A stretch of DNA of 64,000 nucleotides. It comes from Lachnospiraceae bacterium OF09-6 (GTDB lineage Bacteria > Bacillota > Clostridia > Lachnospirales > Lachnospiraceae). The notes beneath the pieces were generated by a model that searched no databases, had not been told where the DNA came from, and saw nothing but the letters and a program-made list of their open reading frames with translations. Shown here piece after piece: positions 1 through 10,800 of the stretch. Each line of letters begins with the position of its first letter. The first letter of the stretch is position 1. Made by a program: the position numbers and the translations under genes. The DNA lies in assembly GCA_003435055.1 (NCBI GenBank), contig QUMM01000003.1:62001-126000 (forward strand). Reading direction: 5' to 3'.

Positions 1-481
1 CACTTCTGCCTGATAGAAAGCCTCCATCCAGTGCCGTGCCCGCTTCCGCACTTTTTTCTGTAATAAACTCTGTGTTATCCGGTATTTCCACAGCAGACCA
101 GTTTAGACTGTCATCTGGTTCCTGTATCTGTTCTCCCGCTGAGCTGTCCTCCTGTCCATCCAGAATCTGCTCTTCTTCGCCTGCTTCCTGCTGGTCTGCC
201 TGATCTACAATCTTCTCTTCGTCATTCTCTTCCAGCCACCCAAACTTTTGTCTCTCGATGTCCTCGTTTTCCTGCTCCAGGATATCTATTTCAGTCTCAT
301 CCGATTCCAGGTTTTCTGCTTCTTTGATTTCTGTCTCAGAGGCCTCATTTTCCACGTATTCTGCGATCATATCAGCAGCCTGAGACTGCCACACATTTGT
401 GCCAACTGCATCTGACAATACCAGTACCACACCCATGCCAGCCAATATTCTTTTCCACATACTTTTCTTTTTTCCACTCAT
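1..481 (-). CDS. Acidic secreted protein, N-terminal part (runs off the window)
   Basis: The frame is open from the ATG at 481 to the window edge, so the C-terminus is missing. Residues 1-36 look like a Sec signal peptide: basic start MSGKKKSMWKR, hydrophobic core, then WQSQA-A as a likely cleavage site. The next ~120 residues are dominated by Glu, Asp and Gln (for example ENEASETEIKEAENLESDE) and look disordered and strongly negative, like a linker or stalk of an exported protein. No catalytic domain is visible in this part, so I assign no function. It lies downstream of glyS on the same strand but is separated from it by a terminator and a 60-bp-type repeat block. Confidence 0.7.
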   Translation of the reverse strand, partial: MSGKKKSMWKRILAGMGVVLVLSDAVGTNVWQSQAADMIAEYVENEASETEIKEAENLESDETEIDILEQENEDIERQKFGWLEENDEEKIVDQADQQEAGEEEQILDGQEDSSAGEQIQEPDDSLNWSAVEIPDNTEFITEKSAEAGTALDGGFLSGRS

Positions 482-494
482 TCTGGCTATCCTC

Positions 495-712
495 GCATTA
501 TATACTTATTCCGTTTTCCGATGTCTATCATACGTATTTTCCCAACTTGCGAGCATCGACTTCATACTCCGCTTCATTCCCGATGTCTATGATCCCTATT
601 TTACGGTTTCTTAAGCATCTCATTTAAATCCTAGTCAATTTTTCGATGCTCGCTACTCTATTTTATCAGTTTACAGGCATCGGGCTTATACTTATCTCCT
701 TTCCCGATGCAA
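495..712 (-). repeat. Four degenerate ~62-bp tandem units, each with a small stem-loop
   Basis: Read on the minus strand, the core (G)CATCG recurs at about 710, 649, 585 and 523, so the spacings are 61-63 bp. Each unit continues with a purine-rich stretch such as GGGAAAGGAGATAAGTAT and then an inverted GATGC about 25-30 bases on. The first unit pairs GCATCGGG with CCCGATGC around an 18-base loop; later units are weaker. A longer 10-bp pair (GCGAGCATCG with CGATGCTCGC) joins units two and three. The block fills the 345-bp gap between glyS and the secreted-protein gene and ends just before that gene's start. Function unknown. Confidence 0.6.
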
Positions 713-746
713 ATCTTTTTTCAAACGTACATCAAAAAGTATACTT

Positions 747-783
747 TAAAAACAGCGGTCTCCAGCCCGCGCTGAAAACCGCC
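747..783 (-). terminator. glyS terminator
   Basis: On the minus strand GCGGT..CAGC pairs with GCTG..ACCGC and is followed by TGTTTTT. It lies 44 bases after the glyS stop codon. Confidence 0.7.
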
Positions 784-826
784 TTGTGATCAAAAAGTGC
801 TGAACCTGTCAGCGTTTATAATAATA

Positions 827-2223
827 TTAGAATGTAAACTTATCTGCAAAGTAAGCATCCAGTTCATCGATCTTTACACGAACCTGTTCCATAGTGTCAC
901 GGTCACGGATGGTAACTGCTCCGTCTGTCTCAGAATCGAAGTCATAAGTTACACAGAACGGAGTACCGATCTCATCCTGACGACGATAACGTTTTCCGAT
1001 GTTTCCACGATCGTCAAATTCACAGTTATATTTCTTAGATAACTGCGCAAATACCTTTTCTGCGCCTTCATTCAGCTTCTTGGACAGTGGAAGTACACCA
1101 ATCTTAACAGGAGCCAGTGCCGGATGGAAATGCATCACCGTTCTGATGTCTGGTTTTTCTTCTGTTCCGATATTCTCTTCGTCATAAGCACTGCACAGGA
1201 AAGCCAGAACCACACGGTCTGCACCAAGGGATGGCTCAATGACATATGGAATGTATTTTTCACGTTTCTCGTCATCAAAGTAAGTCATATCCTGACCTGA
1301 TGTATTCTGATGCTGTGTCAGGTCATAGTCTGTTCTGTCTGCGATTCCCCACAGTTCGCCCCATCCGAATGGGAAAAGAAATTCGATATCTGTAGTTCCT
1401 TTGCTGTAGAAGCAAATTCTTCCGGTGCATGGTCTCTTGCTCTCATCTCATCTTCCTTGATACCAAGAGTCTGCAGCCAGTTGATGCAGAAAGTTCTCCA
1501 ATACTGGAACCAGTCAAGGTCTGTTCCCGGTTCACAGAAGAATTCCAGTTCCATCTGTTCGAACTCACGGGTACGGAATGTGAAGTTGCCCGGTGTGATC
1601 TCGTTACGGAATGACTTACCGATCTGACCGATACCAAACGGAATCTTCTTTCTGGAAGTTCTCTGTACATTCTTGAAGTTTACGAAAATACCCTGTGCTG
1701 TCTCCGGTCTTAAATATACGGTATTCTTGGCATCTTCGGTAACACCCTGGAATGTCTTGAACATCAGATTGAACTGACGAATGTCGGTGAAGTTATGCTT
1801 GCCGCAGCTTGGACAGCATACGTTGTGTTCTTCAATAAAGTTCTTCATCTCTTCCTGGGAAAATGCATCGATTGGTTTCTCCAGTGTGATGTCATGTTCT
1901 TCGCTGTAGTCTTCAATCAGCTTATCTGCACGGAAACGTTCATGACATTCCTTGCAGTCCATCAGAGGATCAGAGAATCCCCCCAGATGTCCGGATGCTA
2001 CCCATGTCTGTGGGTTCATCAGAATGGCACAGTCCACGCCAACGTTATATGGGTTCTCCTGGATAAACTTCTGCCACCATGCACGCTTTACATTATTCTT
2101 TAATTCCACACCAAGGTTACCATAATCCCAGGTATTCGCAAGACCTCCGTAGATCTCAGAACCCGGATATACGAATCCTCTTGATTTCGCCAGTGCAACA
2201 ATCTTGTCCATTGTCTTTTCCAT
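827..2223 (-). CDS. glyS: Glycyl-tRNA synthetase, dimeric type (frameshifted in this sequence)
   Basis: Class II aminoacyl-tRNA synthetase that charges tRNA-Gly in the cytoplasm. The N-terminal part shows [19 protein letters not shown], the zinc-binding CPSCGKHNF region and the class II motif region [19 protein letters not shown]. The C-terminal frame carries [11 protein letters not shown] and the anticodon-binding domain. The start at 2223 is preferred over the upstream GTG at 2238 because AGGAG lies 7-8 bases before it. The reading frame breaks near 1415: the upstream frame ends after ARDHAPEE, while the other frame reads [20 protein letters not shown], the expected continuation. One missing base explains this and gives about 465 residues, the usual family length. 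An inactive copy is unlikely because the enzyme is essential. Confidence 0.9.
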
Positions 2224-2241
2224 ATCGTTTCTCCTCACTTT

Positions 2242-2860
2242 TTACAAGTGCCACAGGCACTCTTTTTTATTATTCGTAAAGATATAAGCTGTATCAGTAT
2301 TCTCTGTCACTGCTTCTGACTTACCGGTCACCTTTACCCCATCACTGACGTAACAGATCTTGCCCGGCACATCTACCAGCAATGCTTCATTCACTACGAT
2401 TGTCTTATAATTCGTTCCACTCATCAGGCTGGATCCCCAGACACTGCTGCCCTCTGCTGCTTTTCCATCGGTCACCGGTGAAAATGTTCCTTCAAAAGCA
2501 TAACCTGCCTGAATGGCTCCATTAATATCTCCAACATAAAATCCCACATGATTGAATCCGGCATAGTCCTGCCAGGAATCATATACCATCCTCATCTGCT
2601 TCTCCATCTTTGATCTTCAGACTTTTCTTTTTCACAGCCTTATCCGTATGACTGCTGTTGTAGTCTGTTATTTCGCTCTCCACTGTGTTCTTCAGTTCTT
2701 CTTCACTGTAATAGGACGCATCAAAATTCTCTCTGACGACCTCTATCACAGTCCCGTTCTTACTGACGGACACTCCTGTCACTTCCGGTGAAAAGCTACT
2801 GCATCCGGTCAGAATACATCCCGCACCTATCACTGCGGCTAATATGAAACCCCTTTTCAT
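2242..2860 (-). CDS. Small putative lipoprotein (frameshifted)
   Basis: The start at 2860 follows GGAGGGCAG. The N-terminus is a clear lipoprotein signal: MKRGFILAAVIGAGCILTGC, with a lipobox LTGC, so the mature protein would be lipid-anchored at Cys20. The body begins with a short beta-rich segment (VTGVSVSKNGTVIEVVRENF). The frame then shifts near 2590-2600; the second frame starts near YDSWQDYAGFN and ends at 2242. Joined, it is about 205 residues. The shift needs +1 or -2 bases, unlike the other breaks in this window. No enzymatic motif is visible. It has its own good promoter and lies directly before glyS; its last codons form a GTGCC-tgt-GGCAC hairpin. Confidence 0.65.
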
Positions 2861-2952
2861 GAACTGCCCTCCAAAATGCAAATTCCCCTTTTTGCATCCA
2901 AAACTCTTCTGTATCTGCTCGATGTCTTTACCGATACAATCATACAATCTCA

Positions 2953-2981
2953 ATTATACTAATAATAAAGCCTGTTTTCAA
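2953..2981 (-). promoter_or_regulatory. Sigma-A promoter of the lipoprotein gene
   Basis: TTGAAA (2976-2981), a 17-bp spacer and TATAAT (2953-2958) on the minus strand, about 90 bases before the lipoprotein start. Confidence 0.7.
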
Positions 2982-2984
2982 CTG

Positions 2985-3727
2985 CTAAATCTGCAAAGTA
3001 TTTAAAATTTCCAGAGTCTTAAAGTCCCGGTCAATCAGCTTTTTGCGGAACCGCTCCTGCATGGAGCAGAACTCCTTTTCTACTTCCGGTGTCAACAGAA
3101 AAGTATATAGTTTTTCCAGTGGGGCTGCCGTCACATATTGCATGGCATAGATCGTAGACTCCATAAGCCGTTTTCCACGCATATGTGGAAAACAGTTCTG
3201 ACAGATTACACCATTTTTTTCATCAGAATACCCCATCAGTCCTTCTGATGAACCACAGTTGACACAGGAAAAGCTCTCTGGATATTCTCCATTGATGACC
3301 ATGGCACGCATTTCATAAATATAGCGGATCAGCTCCTGTTTACCCGGCCATGTTCCAGTGCCTTCAGTGTTACATATAGCAGCTTTAGCAGTTCTTTTTC
3401 ATCGTTATTCTCTCTTGCATAATAATCGGCAAATTCCAGAAAATACATACCATAATAAGCATTTTCAAAGTCCAGTGACAGCTTCTCGAAGTACTGATCG
3501 ATCTGTGCCTGATAAATATTATAAGAAGACCTTCCTTCGAAACATTCAAAAGTTCCGTAGCAGAATGGATTTGCCGCTGCCATCATCGGACTGTTCTGTC
3601 TCCGGGCACCCTTGGCAAATCCACTGATTTTCCCTCGTTCTTTTGTCAGCAGAACAATGCGCTTATCATATTCTCCCACCGGAAGCGCAGAAAGGACCAT
3701 TCCGGTCAGCATTATTTTGTCACTCAT
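2985..3727 (-). CDS. recO: DNA repair protein RecO (frameshifted)
   Basis: RecO helps load RecA in recombinational gap repair. The N-terminal OB-fold part reads [20 protein letters not shown] and [15 protein letters not shown]; the C-terminal frame carries the family's zinc finger (CVNCGS then CQNC). The frame breaks near 3345: the upstream frame ends [10 protein letters not shown] and stop, while the other frame reads [15 protein letters not shown]. Adding one base gives 247 residues, normal for RecO. The start at 3727 (29 bases after era) is chosen by similarity to the family start; its ribosome site is weak. The era-recO order is common in Firmicutes. RecO is not strictly essential, but the pattern matches the other one-base losses here. 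Confidence 0.85.
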
Positions 3728-3756
3728 CTGGTCACCGTATGTTCCTTTCTTACGAT

Positions 3757-4692
3757 TTAATCCATCTCTTTTTTGTCGTATCCAAAGTTTTTCATCAGGA
3801 AATCGCTGTCTCGCCAGTCTTTCTTTACCTTTACCCAAAGCTGCAGATTGACTTTCGCTTCCAGCATATTCTCGATGTCACGTCTTGCTTCAGAGCCAAT
3901 ACGCTTCAGCATGGATCCGCCTTTCCCGATGATAATTCCCTTATGGGAATCCCGTTCACAGATAATGGTAGCATCAATATCAAACATACCGCCGCCTTTT
4001 CGTTCCTTCATCTGATCAATGGCCACTGCTATTCCATGAGGAATCTCCTCATCCAGACAGCGAAGCGCTTTTTCCCGGATCATCTCTGCTACAATCTGCC
4101 TCTGCGGCTGATCGGTAATGGTGTCCTCATCGTAAAACATCGGTCCATATGGCAGATACTTAAAGATCTGATCCAGCACAGTGTCCAGATTCTGTGCGCG
4201 AAGCGCTGAAACTGGAATGATCTCCGCAAAATCATAAACTTTGCGGTAGGTATCCATATATTTGATGATTTCTTTTTTATCTACTGTATCTACTTTGTTG
4301 ATAATGAGAATCACGGGTGTGTTTGTTCTCTTTAACTGTTCCACAATATGGCGCTCTCCGGCTCCGATAAAGGTGCTTGGTTCCACCAGCCAGAGGATCA
4401 CATCTACCTCATTCAGGGTACGCTCCGCCACATTCACCATATATTCACCCAGTTTATTTTTGGCTTTGTGAATACCCGGTGTATCCAAAAATACAATCTG
4501 TCCCCGTTCATCGGTATATACCGTCTGGATCCGATTGCGGGTGGTCTGCGGCTTATTGGATGTGATGGCAATCTTCTGTCCGATGAGATGGTTCATCAGT
4601 GTAGATTTTCCCACATTGGGCCGTCCAATCAGCGTCACAAATCCAGATTTTGTCTTTGGTGTATTTCTTAATTCTTCTAAATTGATATTCAT
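3757..4692 (-). CDS. era: GTPase Era
   Basis: Ribosome-associated GTPase that binds the 3' end of 16S rRNA during 30S assembly. All G motifs are present: G1 GRPNVGKST (23-31), DTPG (70-73), NKVD (122-125) and a SAL-type G5. The C-terminal KH domain has GKGG near residue 256. Its 311 residues are normal. AAGGAG lies 5 bases before the start. It starts 11 bases after the M16C protease stop and is followed by recO, so M16C-era-recO is probably one transcript. Confidence 0.96.
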   Translation of the reverse strand: MNINLEELRNTPKTKSGFVTLIGRPNVGKSTLMNHLIGQKIAITSNKPQTTRNRIQTVYTDERGQIVFLDTPGIHKAKNKLGEYMVNVAERTLNEVDVILWLVEPSTFIGAGERHIVEQLKRTNTPVILIINKVDTVDKKEIIKYMDTYRKVYDFAEIIPVSALRAQNLDTVLDQIFKYLPYGPMFYDEDTITDQPQRQIVAEMIREKALRCLDEEIPHGIAVAIDQMKERKGGGMFDIDATIICERDSHKGIIIGKGGSMLKRIGSEARRDIENMLEAKVNLQLWVKVKKDWRDSDFLMKNFGYDKKEMD

Positions 4693-4703
4693 CTATGCTC
4701 CTT

Positions 4704-7637
4704 CTAACCACGAATCAGTGGTCGTACCTGGTCAAATAGTTCTTTTTCTGACTGAATCTTCTGTTCACCACCAATGACACAGATATTGCCATGCTCCAGT
4801 ACAGCACGAAGCAATGGTTCCAGTGCGCGGATGCTTCTCTGACTGGCCCCAAGGATCTGATCCCGTTCTTTCTGCAGGTCTTCTTCTGTCACATGGCTCA
4901 TCCAGGCATTCAGAGAACGATTGCCTTTGGCAGATGGATTCATCGGTGTATCGCTTTCACTGATGGTTCCGATGATATACTTACACATATCCCGCTCATC
5001 TACGGTAAAATTCTTCAGATAGTCTGAGATTCCCCTGTAAACATCCAGAGTACGTCCAAGATTCGGGTCACGGTAAGATACCAGATAGGTATCCCCGGTC
5101 TTTCCGAATCCACTCATGCAGCCATAGGCTCCACCCTGTACACGGATATTGGTCCACAGATATTCATATCCCATAATGGTACGCAGAATACGCAGTGCCC
5201 CATTGTACTGGCAGCCATACTGGCGGAAATTACCTGCCAGTGCCACATACTGTACCTGAGATGCTGTCATCAGACCTTCGTTGGACTGCGAAATCAGAAT
5301 GCTGTCAGAAGGTTGTTTTGTCTCATCGTTTTCAGTCTGATGCGGTAATTTTCCTCTTAAACGGCGAATCCGCTCTTCTACTTTCGGCAGCACTTCTTTT
5401 TCAGAAGTCAGGCTGACCATCAATCCTTCCTGTACCAGCAGGGCAGAAAGCAGCTTTTGCAGGTTGTCCACAAGTTCACCTTTTTTATCCTCAAAATGTG
5501 TCTCAATGGATTCTACCAGCTCATACAGTGCCACTCCACCTGTCCGCTCATTAAAAGCAGACACTGGCGAAAAATGAGCCATCGCTCTGGTAGCAGCCGT
5601 AGAATGTCCGGCGCTTGTCAGTCTCACCTGCAGGCGGGACTTTAATCTGGCCAGGATCTCATAAAGCCGTTTCTCTTTCTCCAGACTGGAGGTAAAGAGA
5701 ATCTCTTCGATCATATCAAATGCAAAATCGATCTTATCGTATAAGACTTTGGCTTTCATCTCAAAGGCAGACGCATAGTCACCCAGATTTGCCATATCTG
5801 CAAACACATCCGATACCGGATAGATTCCACCAGACTGGATATTGATCTCATTGCTCAATTCATGGAAATCATAATGCTGTGTATCCACCATCCCCAGTAC
5901 ACATTTTAAAATGCCCAGATAGGACAACTGCTGTGGACTTAACTTCTTTGCATCAAACATCACATTCAGATAGGCTATTCCATTGGTATCCAATTCATGA
6001 TGAAGCAACAATGTTCCATCCACATTGATTGGATGATTGTAGATCGGTGCCGTCTCTCTTCGAATATCTGAAAGCTGAAGCAACGGAATCTTCTCTAATT
6101 CTTCTTTGGTAGAAGGTGTCTCCTGGAATGCACGCAGCTTCTTTGTCTTCTCGATCATCTGCTGTATCTCATCCTGGGAAAGAGACGCTTTATAAGCAGC
6201 CAGTTTTTCTTTTACCTTTTCTTCTTCCCTGTCTGCCAGTCCTTTTTCCGGATGCATGACGATCAGGGATGCATGGGTATTATCCAGCAGATACTTCTGA
6301 ATCAGTTCTTCATAGTATCCGGTTCCAAGTTTGCTCTTTAAGAAGTCACAGCTCTGAATCTGTTTCAGATACAAAAATGGTTCTTTCTCATCATAAAGCC
6401 AGCTGTCAAAAGCATCAATGCCATACATCAGCCCCTTCGGGAAATGTCCGAAATCGGCCTCACGAAGCTTGAATTCCAGATTGTTGATACCAGCCAGAAT
6501 GGAGCGTTCTTCCAGGCCTTTTTCCACCTGCTCCTGAAGAACATTGCGAATAATGTGGACAAACTGTTCTTTTTGTTCCGGGTTGCTGTTCCTTGCAATC
6601 ACAGAAAAGTACGGCTGGCGTACCCCACTGTCATAGCTGCCCTCAATATCTTTTCCTACTGCTGCATCCAACAATGCCTGCTTCAGCGGTGCTCCCGGAG
6701 CTTCCAATAACACATATTCTACAATAGACATTGCTGCGGAAAGATCTGCATCCAGTACATCTCCCACGGACCAGTTATAAGCCAGATACGTATTGTCTTC
6801 TTCCTCTTCCAAATTAGAAATCGAATACGTCCTATCCAGTTCTTTCACTTTAGCAAAAGTCGGCTGCATAGTGATCTCTGATTCCACCTGATCTGCATCA
6901 AACTTACTTAAATATTCCAGGTCCAGCCAGGAAAGTCGTTCTTCCATATCCATATCCCCATACAGATATATATAGCTGTTAGATGGATGATAATATTTTT
7001 TATGAAATGCAAGAAATTCTTCATAGGACAGATCTGGAATATTCTTCGGATCACCACCTGATTCGATTCCATATGGGGTATCTGGATATAAGGAATTCAG
7101 AATCTCCCGATCCAGGACATCATCTGGTGAAGAGAATGCCCCTTTCATCTCGTTATATACTACTCCGTTATAGATGATCTCATCTTCCGGCTTTTCCAGT
7201 ACATAACTCCATCCTTCCTGACGGAAAATCTCTTCTTTGGTGTAAATATTCGGATAGAAAACTGCATCTACATAGACTTCCATCAGATTACAGAAATCCT
7301 GCATATTGCAGCTGGCAATCGGATACATCGTCTTATCTGGATAGGTCATGGCATTTAAAAATGTATTTAATGATCCCTTAGCCAATTCTACGAATGGATC
7401 CTTCGATGGGAACTTTCTGCTCCCGCATAATACACTGTGCTCCAGAATATGTGCGACACCTGTACTGTCAGCCGGCGGTGTGCGAAACGCAATGTTAAAT
7501 ACTTTATTTTCATCTTCATTTTCCAGAATCATCACCCGTGCCCCGCTTTTTTTATGAATCAGCAGGGTGCCTGTGGATTTGATATCTGCGATCTCTTCTG
7601 TTTTAATTACATCATATTGTGGCAAACTACGAAACAT
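4704..7637 (-). CDS. M16C-family zinc metalloprotease (presequence-protease type)
   Basis: Large insulinase-superfamily peptidase of 977 residues, the usual length for the M16C/PreP group, which degrades unstructured peptides inside a closed two-lobed chamber. The inverted zinc motif HILEH is at residues 63-67, and NEMKGAFSSPDD further on supplies the distal glutamate ligand. There is no signal peptide, so it is cytoplasmic. The start at 7637 has GGAGG at good spacing. A consensus promoter lies about 100 bases upstream. The substrate is unknown; in Lachnospiraceae this family is often simply annotated as insulinase. Confidence 0.92.
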   Translation of the reverse strand: MFRSLPQYDVIKTEEIADIKSTGTLLIHKKSGARVMILENEDENKVFNIAFRTPPADSTGVAHILEHSVLCGSRKFPSKDPFVELAKGSLNTFLNAMTYPDKTMYPIASCNMQDFCNLMEVYVDAVFYPNIYTKEEIFRQEGWSYVLEKPEDEIIYNGVVYNEMKGAFSSPDDVLDREILNSLYPDTPYGIESGGDPKNIPDLSYEEFLAFHKKYYHPSNSYIYLYGDMDMEERLSWLDLEYLSKFDADQVESEITMQPTFAKVKELDRTYSISNLEEEEDNTYLAYNWSVGDVLDADLSAAMSIVEYVLLEAPGAPLKQALLDAAVGKDIEGSYDSGVRQPYFSVIARNSNPEQKEQFVHIIRNVLQEQVEKGLEERSILAGINNLEFKLREADFGHFPKGLMYGIDAFDSWLYDEKEPFLYLKQIQSCDFLKSKLGTGYYEELIQKYLLDNTHASLIVMHPEKGLADREEEKVKEKLAAYKASLSQDEIQQMIEKTKKLRAFQETPSTKEELEKIPLLQLSDIRRETAPIYNHPINVDGTLLLHHELDTNGIAYLNVMFDAKKLSPQQLSYLGILKCVLGMVDTQHYDFHELSNEINIQSGGIYPVSDVFADMANLGDYASAFEMKAKVLYDKIDFAFDMIEEILFTSSLEKEKRLYEILARLKSRLQVRLTSAGHSTAATRAMAHFSPVSAFNERTGGVALYELVESIETHFEDKKGELVDNLQKLLSALLVQEGLMVSLTSEKEVLPKVEERIRRLRGKLPHQTENDETKQPSDSILISQSNEGLMTASQVQYVALAGNFRQYGCQYNGALRILRTIMGYEYLWTNIRVQGGAYGCMSGFGKTGDTYLVSYRDPNLGRTLDVYRGISDYLKNFTVDERDMCKYIIGTISESDTPMNPSAKGNRSLNAWMSHVTEEDLQKERDQILGASQRSIRALEPLLRAVLEHGNICVIGGEQKIQSEKELFDQVRPLIRG

Positions 7638-7739
7638 GCCTGTGCCTCCGATCTTATATCGTTACTCTTCGCTGAAAGTAACTTTTTTCTCAGTATATCC
7701 ACTTTTTGCGAAAACTGATGGTTAAAAGCCCTGATGTCT

Positions 7740-7768
7740 ATTATAAGGGGGACGATGTCAAAAGTCAA
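7740..7768 (-). promoter_or_regulatory. Promoter of the M16C-era-recO unit
   Basis: TTGACT (7763-7768), 17-bp spacer, TATAAT (7740-7745) on the minus strand. It abuts the PFOR terminator. Confidence 0.75.
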
Positions 7769-7770
7769 AG

Positions 7771-7804
7771 CAAAACGGGCAACGCCACAGTGGCGATGCC
7801 CGTC
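7771..7804 (-). terminator. PFOR terminator
   Basis: A 14-bp stem (ACGGGCATCGCCAC with GTGGCGTTGCCCGT, one mismatch) followed on the minus strand by TTTTGCTTT, 32 bases after the PFOR stop. Confidence 0.8.
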
Positions 7805-7835
7805 TTATTATTTATGAAAACGAATTTTCATCACT

Positions 7836-10800
7836 CTATTCTGCTTTTGCTCCGTGGAGTGCAATCAGTTTGTTCAGATATTCATATCTTTCTTCGTTGC
7901 ACTTCTGGTTCTTAGCGAAGAGTTTTGCAGCTCTTTCTGGATTAGCACGTTTCAGAGAATTGTAACGAACTTCTCCATTCAGGAATTCATCGTATCCTGT
8001 GTAATCAGGAGCTTTGGAATCCAGGCTGAACTTGTTCTCTGCTTCTGGGTTGAAGCGGAACAGATGCCAGTAACCTGTCTTAACTGCAAGTTCTTCTTCT
8101 GTCTGAGCTTTGCTCATACCTTTCTTGATACCATGGTTGATACATGGAGCGTATGCAATAATCAGTGATGGTCCTGGATAAGCTTCAGCTTCTGCGATTG
8201 CTTTTACGCACTGGTTGTAATCAGCACCCATAGCGATCTGAGCTACATATACATATCCGTAAGACATAGCGATAGAAGCCATATCTTTCTTCTTCACTTC
8301 TTTACCTGCAGCAGCGAACTGTGCAATAGCACCTGGCTGTGTAGACTTGGAAGCCTGTCCACCTGTATTAGAGTAAACTTCTGTATCGAATACCATTACG
8401 TTGATATCCTGTCCACTTGCCAGTACGTGGTCAACTCCACCGAATCCGATATCGTATGCCCATCCGTCACCACCGAAGATCCACTGGGATTTCTTAGCAA
8501 GGAAGTCTTTGCTCTTCAGAATATCCTGAGCTTTTTCGCATCCGCAAGCTTCCAGAGCAGCGATCAGCTTATCTGTAGCAGCACCATTGGTAGCACCAAC
8601 TGCGAATGTATCCAGCCATTCCTGACCGGCAGCTTTTACATCTTCTTTATCTGTATCAGCAATCAGAGCTTCTACTTTTGTCTTCAGACCGTCACGAAGT
8701 GCTTTCTGAGCAAGTAACATACCGTAACCAAACTCAGCGTTGTCTTCGAACAGAGAGTTAGACCATGCAGGACCCTGTCCTTTTGCATTTACAGTGTAAG
8801 GTGTAGATGGTGAAGAGTTACCCCAGATAGAGGAGCATCCTGTTGCGTTTGCAACATACATTCTGTCACCGAACAGCTGTGTGATCAGTTTTGCATAAGG
8901 TGTTTCACCACAACCAGCACAAGCGCCTGAGAACTCAAGCAGTGGCTGTTTGAACTGAGAACCTTTTACTGTATTTTCTTTGAATTTTTCAACAACATCT
9001 TCTTTGACTGGAAGAGTTACTGCGTAATCGAAGTATTTCTGTTCTCCTTCGTTTGCTTCCATGTTTTCCATTGTAAGGGCTTTGTTGCCTTTCTTACCTG
9101 GGCAGACATTGACACAGGAGCCACATCCTGTACAGTCAAGTGCGGATGTAACGATAGCGAACTTGTAATCTGCCATACCAGTCATAGGAAGTGTCTTCAT
9201 TCCTTCTGGAGCAGCAGCAACTTCTGCTTCTGTCATAGCTACCGGACGGATAACTGCATGTGGGCAGACATATGCACATCTGTTACACTGGATACAGTTT
9301 TCCTGATTCCATACAGGGATATCAACTGCAATACCACGTTTTTCGTATGCAGCTGTACCGGATGGTGTAGAACCATCTACATAATCCTTGAATGCAGATA
9401 CTGGCAGGTTGTTACCTTCCTGTGCACTTACTGCATGCTGGATTGTATTAACGAAGTCAAGAACTTCTTTTGTTCCTTCTGTAGCATCTTTTGCAATGAT
9501 GTCTTCTTCAGCTGCGTCTTTCCAGCTTTCCGGAACCTGAATTTCAACAACCTGTTTTGCACCTGCATCGATTGCATCGTAGTTCATCTGAACGATAGCG
9601 TCACCCTTACGTCCGTATGTTGCTTTTGCAGCAGCTTTCATAAGGTCGATAGCCTGTTCTTCCGGAATGATGTTAGCCAGTTTGAAGAATGCAGACTGAA
9701 GTACAGTGTTGATACGCTGTCCAAGTCCGATTTCTTTACCGATCTTAATACCATCGATCACGTAGAATTTGATGTTGTGGTTAGCAATGTAGCTCTTAAC
9801 CTGTCCTGGCAGATGATGTTCAATACCTTCCATATCCCATGGGCAGTTCAGAAGGAATGTACCACCGTCAACCAGCTCCTGTACCATGTTGTACTTACGT
9901 ACATAGGATGGATTGTGACATGCTACAAAGTTTGCACGGTGAATCAGGTATGTAGATTTGATTGGTGTCTTACCGAAACGCAGGTGGGACATAGTAACAC
10001 CACCGGATTTCTTTGAGTCATAATCAAAGTAAGCCTGAGCGTACATATCTGTATTGTCACCGATGATCTTGATGGAGTTCTTATTAGCACCTACAGTACC
10101 GTCAGCTCCAAGACCCCAGAACTTGCAGTTGATAGTTCCTTCTGGTGTAGTAACCAGTGGAGCACCCAGTTCCAGAGACAGATTTGTAACATCATCTTTG
10201 ATACCGATTGTGAATTTTTCTTTTGTTGTATTTTCATATACAGCTACGATCTGAGCTGGTGTTGTATCTTTGGAACCAAGTCCGTAACGTCCGGTAAATA
10301 CTGGAGTGGATTCGAATTTTGTTCCTTTCAGAGCTGCAACAACATCAAGGTACAGAGGTTCACCCATAGCACCTGGCTCTTTTGTTCTGTCAAGAACAGA
10401 GATACGTTTTACAGTCTCCGGAATAGCTGCTACCAGTGCTTCTGCAGAGAATGGTCTGTAAAGACGAACTTTAACAACACCGACTTTTTCTCCCTTAGCT
10501 ACTAAGTAGTCAATTGTTTCTTCGATTGTATCACAAACAGATCCCATAGCGATGATAACGTTCTCAGCGTCTTCCGCACCATAGTAGTTGAACAGTTTGT
10601 AATTTGTTCCGATCTTAGCATTCACTTTGTCCATGTATTCCTGTACGATTGCAGGCATTGCATCGTAGTATGGGTTACATGCTTCTCTTGCCTGGAAGAA
10701 GATATCTGGGTTCTGAGCTGAACCTCTCTGACATGGGTGATTTGGATTCAGTGCATGATTTCTGAATGCTTCTACTGCATCCATATCTACCATATCTTTC

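Noticed and set aside
9258-10016. 252-codon plus-strand frame inside PFOR
   Set aside because: It is the antisense shadow of a highly expressed, codon-biased gene; its product is Cys/Phe-rich with no family resemblance.
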